64,000 bases of DNA, from the NCBI RefSeq assembly GCF_004795745.1, contig NZ_SDGV01000004.1:62001-126000 (forward strand), written 5' to 3'. Below are positions 63,051 to 64,000 of the stretch, in pieces. A program made the position numbers and the translations under genes. The first letter of the stretch is position 1. Every line of letters starts with the position of its first letter. This DNA is from Vagococcus silagei. Lineage in GTDB: Bacteria > Bacillota > Bacilli > Lactobacillales > Vagococcaceae. A model generated the notes under the pieces. It searched no databases. It was not told where the DNA came from and saw only the letters and a list, made by a program, of their open reading frames with translations.

Positions 63051-63488
63051 TTATGCTGTAAAAGTTAAATCTAAATGATAGACCCCTAGTTTTTCTTCAC
63101 CAGCAAATAAATCATAATCAATCACAACATGTCCTGAATAAGGACGGTCTTTCAAGCTAACACGGATATTATTGGTATAAGTTGAAATATATAAAGTACC
63201 ATATGGTGATTTATAATGTGTTTCTTGAGACTCTTGATAATGGAAGCGTAACTTCATTCTTAGATCCCCTGCACGAATTAATTCCACCTTACCGTCTGGT
63301 AAAATTTTCAAGGTAACGGGGACTGGAGTTTCAACGCCTTCTACCATTTCTTCATAACGTAAATATAGTACTTCGCCAATCCGAACCATTTGGCCTGAAA
63401 CCTCAACAAAGTGTTCATTCATTTCATCATTTTGAAACATTTCAGTTCTTATTTTAATTTCAACTGGTATTGATTTTCTATCTTGCAT
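63051..63488 (-). CDS. DUF1934 (YwiB-like) protein
   Basis: A 145-aa cytoplasmic protein with a calycin-like beta-barrel pattern. The order (PVEIKIRTEM, LRYEE, GTLYISTYTNNI, IDYDLFAG) and length fit DUF1934. Function unknown; in Firmicutes it is often next to rpoE or argS, as here. Confidence 0.86.
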   Translation of the reverse strand: MQDRKSIPVEIKIRTEMFQNDEMNEHFVEVSGQMVRIGEVLYLRYEEMVEGVETPVPVTLKILPDGKVELIRAGDLRMKLRFHYQESQETHYKSPYGTLYISTYTNNIRVSLKDRPYSGHVVIDYDLFAGEEKLGVYHLDLTFTA

Positions 63489-63570
63489 TTTTTCACTCTT
63501 CTCTAACTTTTCTCTTCTTCATTTTGCTAATTTTTTTACTATTTGTCAAACTTTCCGCTGTCCTTTTATT

Positions 63571-63598
63571 TTGCGGTCGCTTCTATAATAGGTATAAT
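63571..63598 (+). promoter_or_regulatory. Promoter of the LipL-like gene
   Basis: TTGCGG (63571-63576) and TATAAT (63593-63598) are 16 bp apart. AAGGAG at 63618-63623 is followed by the ATG at 63632. Confidence 0.7.
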
Positions 63599-63631
63599 AG
63601 AAACGTAAATTAATTTTAAGGAGTTACAAGC

Positions 63632-64000
63632 ATGAAACTTAAACTTTCAGGAACACTCTATGAAGAGCAAACAATCAATTCCAAGAATCATTATGATCCT
63701 TTTATTTATACAGACTTACTCACCACCTACGTTGGTCAGCATCCAATGGTGATTGGTCACTTTTGGGAGATGACTCCGCATGTCATCCTTGGCATGAAAG
63801 ACACACGCGTGACAAACTTGCAAAAAGGCGTTGCCTATATAAAGTCACAGGACTTTGATGTCGTGGTCCGTAATTCAGGTGGCTTAGCCGTTGTGAGTGA
63901 TCCAGGAATATTAAATTTTTCACTTATCTTCCCTCACATTATTAATGACGAAAAACTTTCGATTAATTTTGGCTATGAATGTATGACAGAAATCATTCAA
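63632..64000 (+). CDS. Lipoate-protein ligase family (LipL-type) enzyme, N-terminus only
   Basis: The first 123 residues of a biotin/lipoate A/B protein ligase-fold enzyme; the rest lies off the window. It begins MKLKLSGTLYEEQTIN. The motif VVRNSGGLAVVSDPGILNFSLIFP corresponds to the RxSGGxAVxxDxGxLNxSxxxP region of LipL/LipM-type octanoyl/lipoyl transferases. It probably transfers lipoyl groups to the E2 subunits of dehydrogenases such as PdhC in this window. Whether it is LipL or an LplA ligase needs the missing C-terminus. Confidence 0.82.
   Translation, partial: MKLKLSGTLYEEQTINSKNHYDPFIYTDLLTTYVGQHPMVIGHFWEMTPHVILGMKDTRVTNLQKGVAYIKSQDFDVVVRNSGGLAVVSDPGILNFSLIFPHIINDEKLSINFGYECMTEIIQ

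Overview
The window is about 64 kb of low-GC Gram-positive chromosome and reads as ordinary core genome of a lactic acid bacterium. The proteins and gene orders (pdhABCD, ftsEX next to prfB and secA, long-form hpf, comFA/comFC, secG-est-rnr-smpB, atpBEFHAGDC-DUF1146-murA, rpoE) point to Lactobacillales, most likely Enterococcaceae (Vagococcus- or Enterococcus-like). The genus is an inference from protein style only. I found no insertion sequence, prophage, CRISPR array or integron.

Layout, left to right. 1-3227: phosphate uptake operon pstSCAB (minus strand, pstB cut by the window edge) with a PhoP-box-like direct repeat upstream. 3481-10981: a DUF1846 protein, a YfhO-type GT-C membrane glycosyltransferase, an unrecognised membrane protein, and a divergent CsbB-type GT2 glycosyltransferase whose reading frame is broken at both ends. 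11084-16259: pyruvate dehydrogenase operon. 16877-18759: a degenerate ThiD/PdxK-like protein convergent with a thiolase. 18923-25030: ftsX, ftsE, prfB (with its programmed +1 frameshift), secA and hpf. 25175-30368: comFC/comFA, an alpha/beta hydrolase, a lipoprotein, an IMPACT-family protein and a NagR-like GntR regulator. 30640-31392: a small unrecognised ORF, tRNA-Gln, tRNA-Tyr and a DUF2969 protein. 31580-36842: branched-chain amino-acid ABC operon livJHMGF with a CBS-ACT (AcuB-like) gene at its end and a CodY-like box at its promoter. 36899-45711: yidD, a small EpsA-family membrane protein, murA, DUF1146 and the F1Fo ATP synthase operon (no atpI seen). 46033-49931: smpB, rnr, est, secG. 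50198-53032: a GH13 alpha-glucosidase and a LacI-family regulator, with two matching palindromic operators and a cre-like site between them. 53196-57785: an LCP protein, a two-component system, an unrecognised membrane-anchored protein and a polysaccharide deacetylase, which look like one cell-envelope module. 57857-61669: a large LPXTG surface adhesin. 61955-64000: DUF1622, rpoE, DUF1934 and the start of a LipL-type lipoyl transferase gene.

Functional links. YfhO and the GT2 enzyme resemble the CsbB/YfhO pair that glycosylates lipoteichoic acid in bacilli, so the broken GT2 frame should matter for that pathway. LipL-type lipoyl transfer at the right end serves the two lipoyl domains of PdhC. 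SecA/SecG, YidD, LCP, the deacetylase and the LPXTG protein all concern export and the cell wall. Start codons were moved from the longest possible ORF to the best Shine-Dalgarno-supported start where the sequence allowed; these choices are given in the entries.
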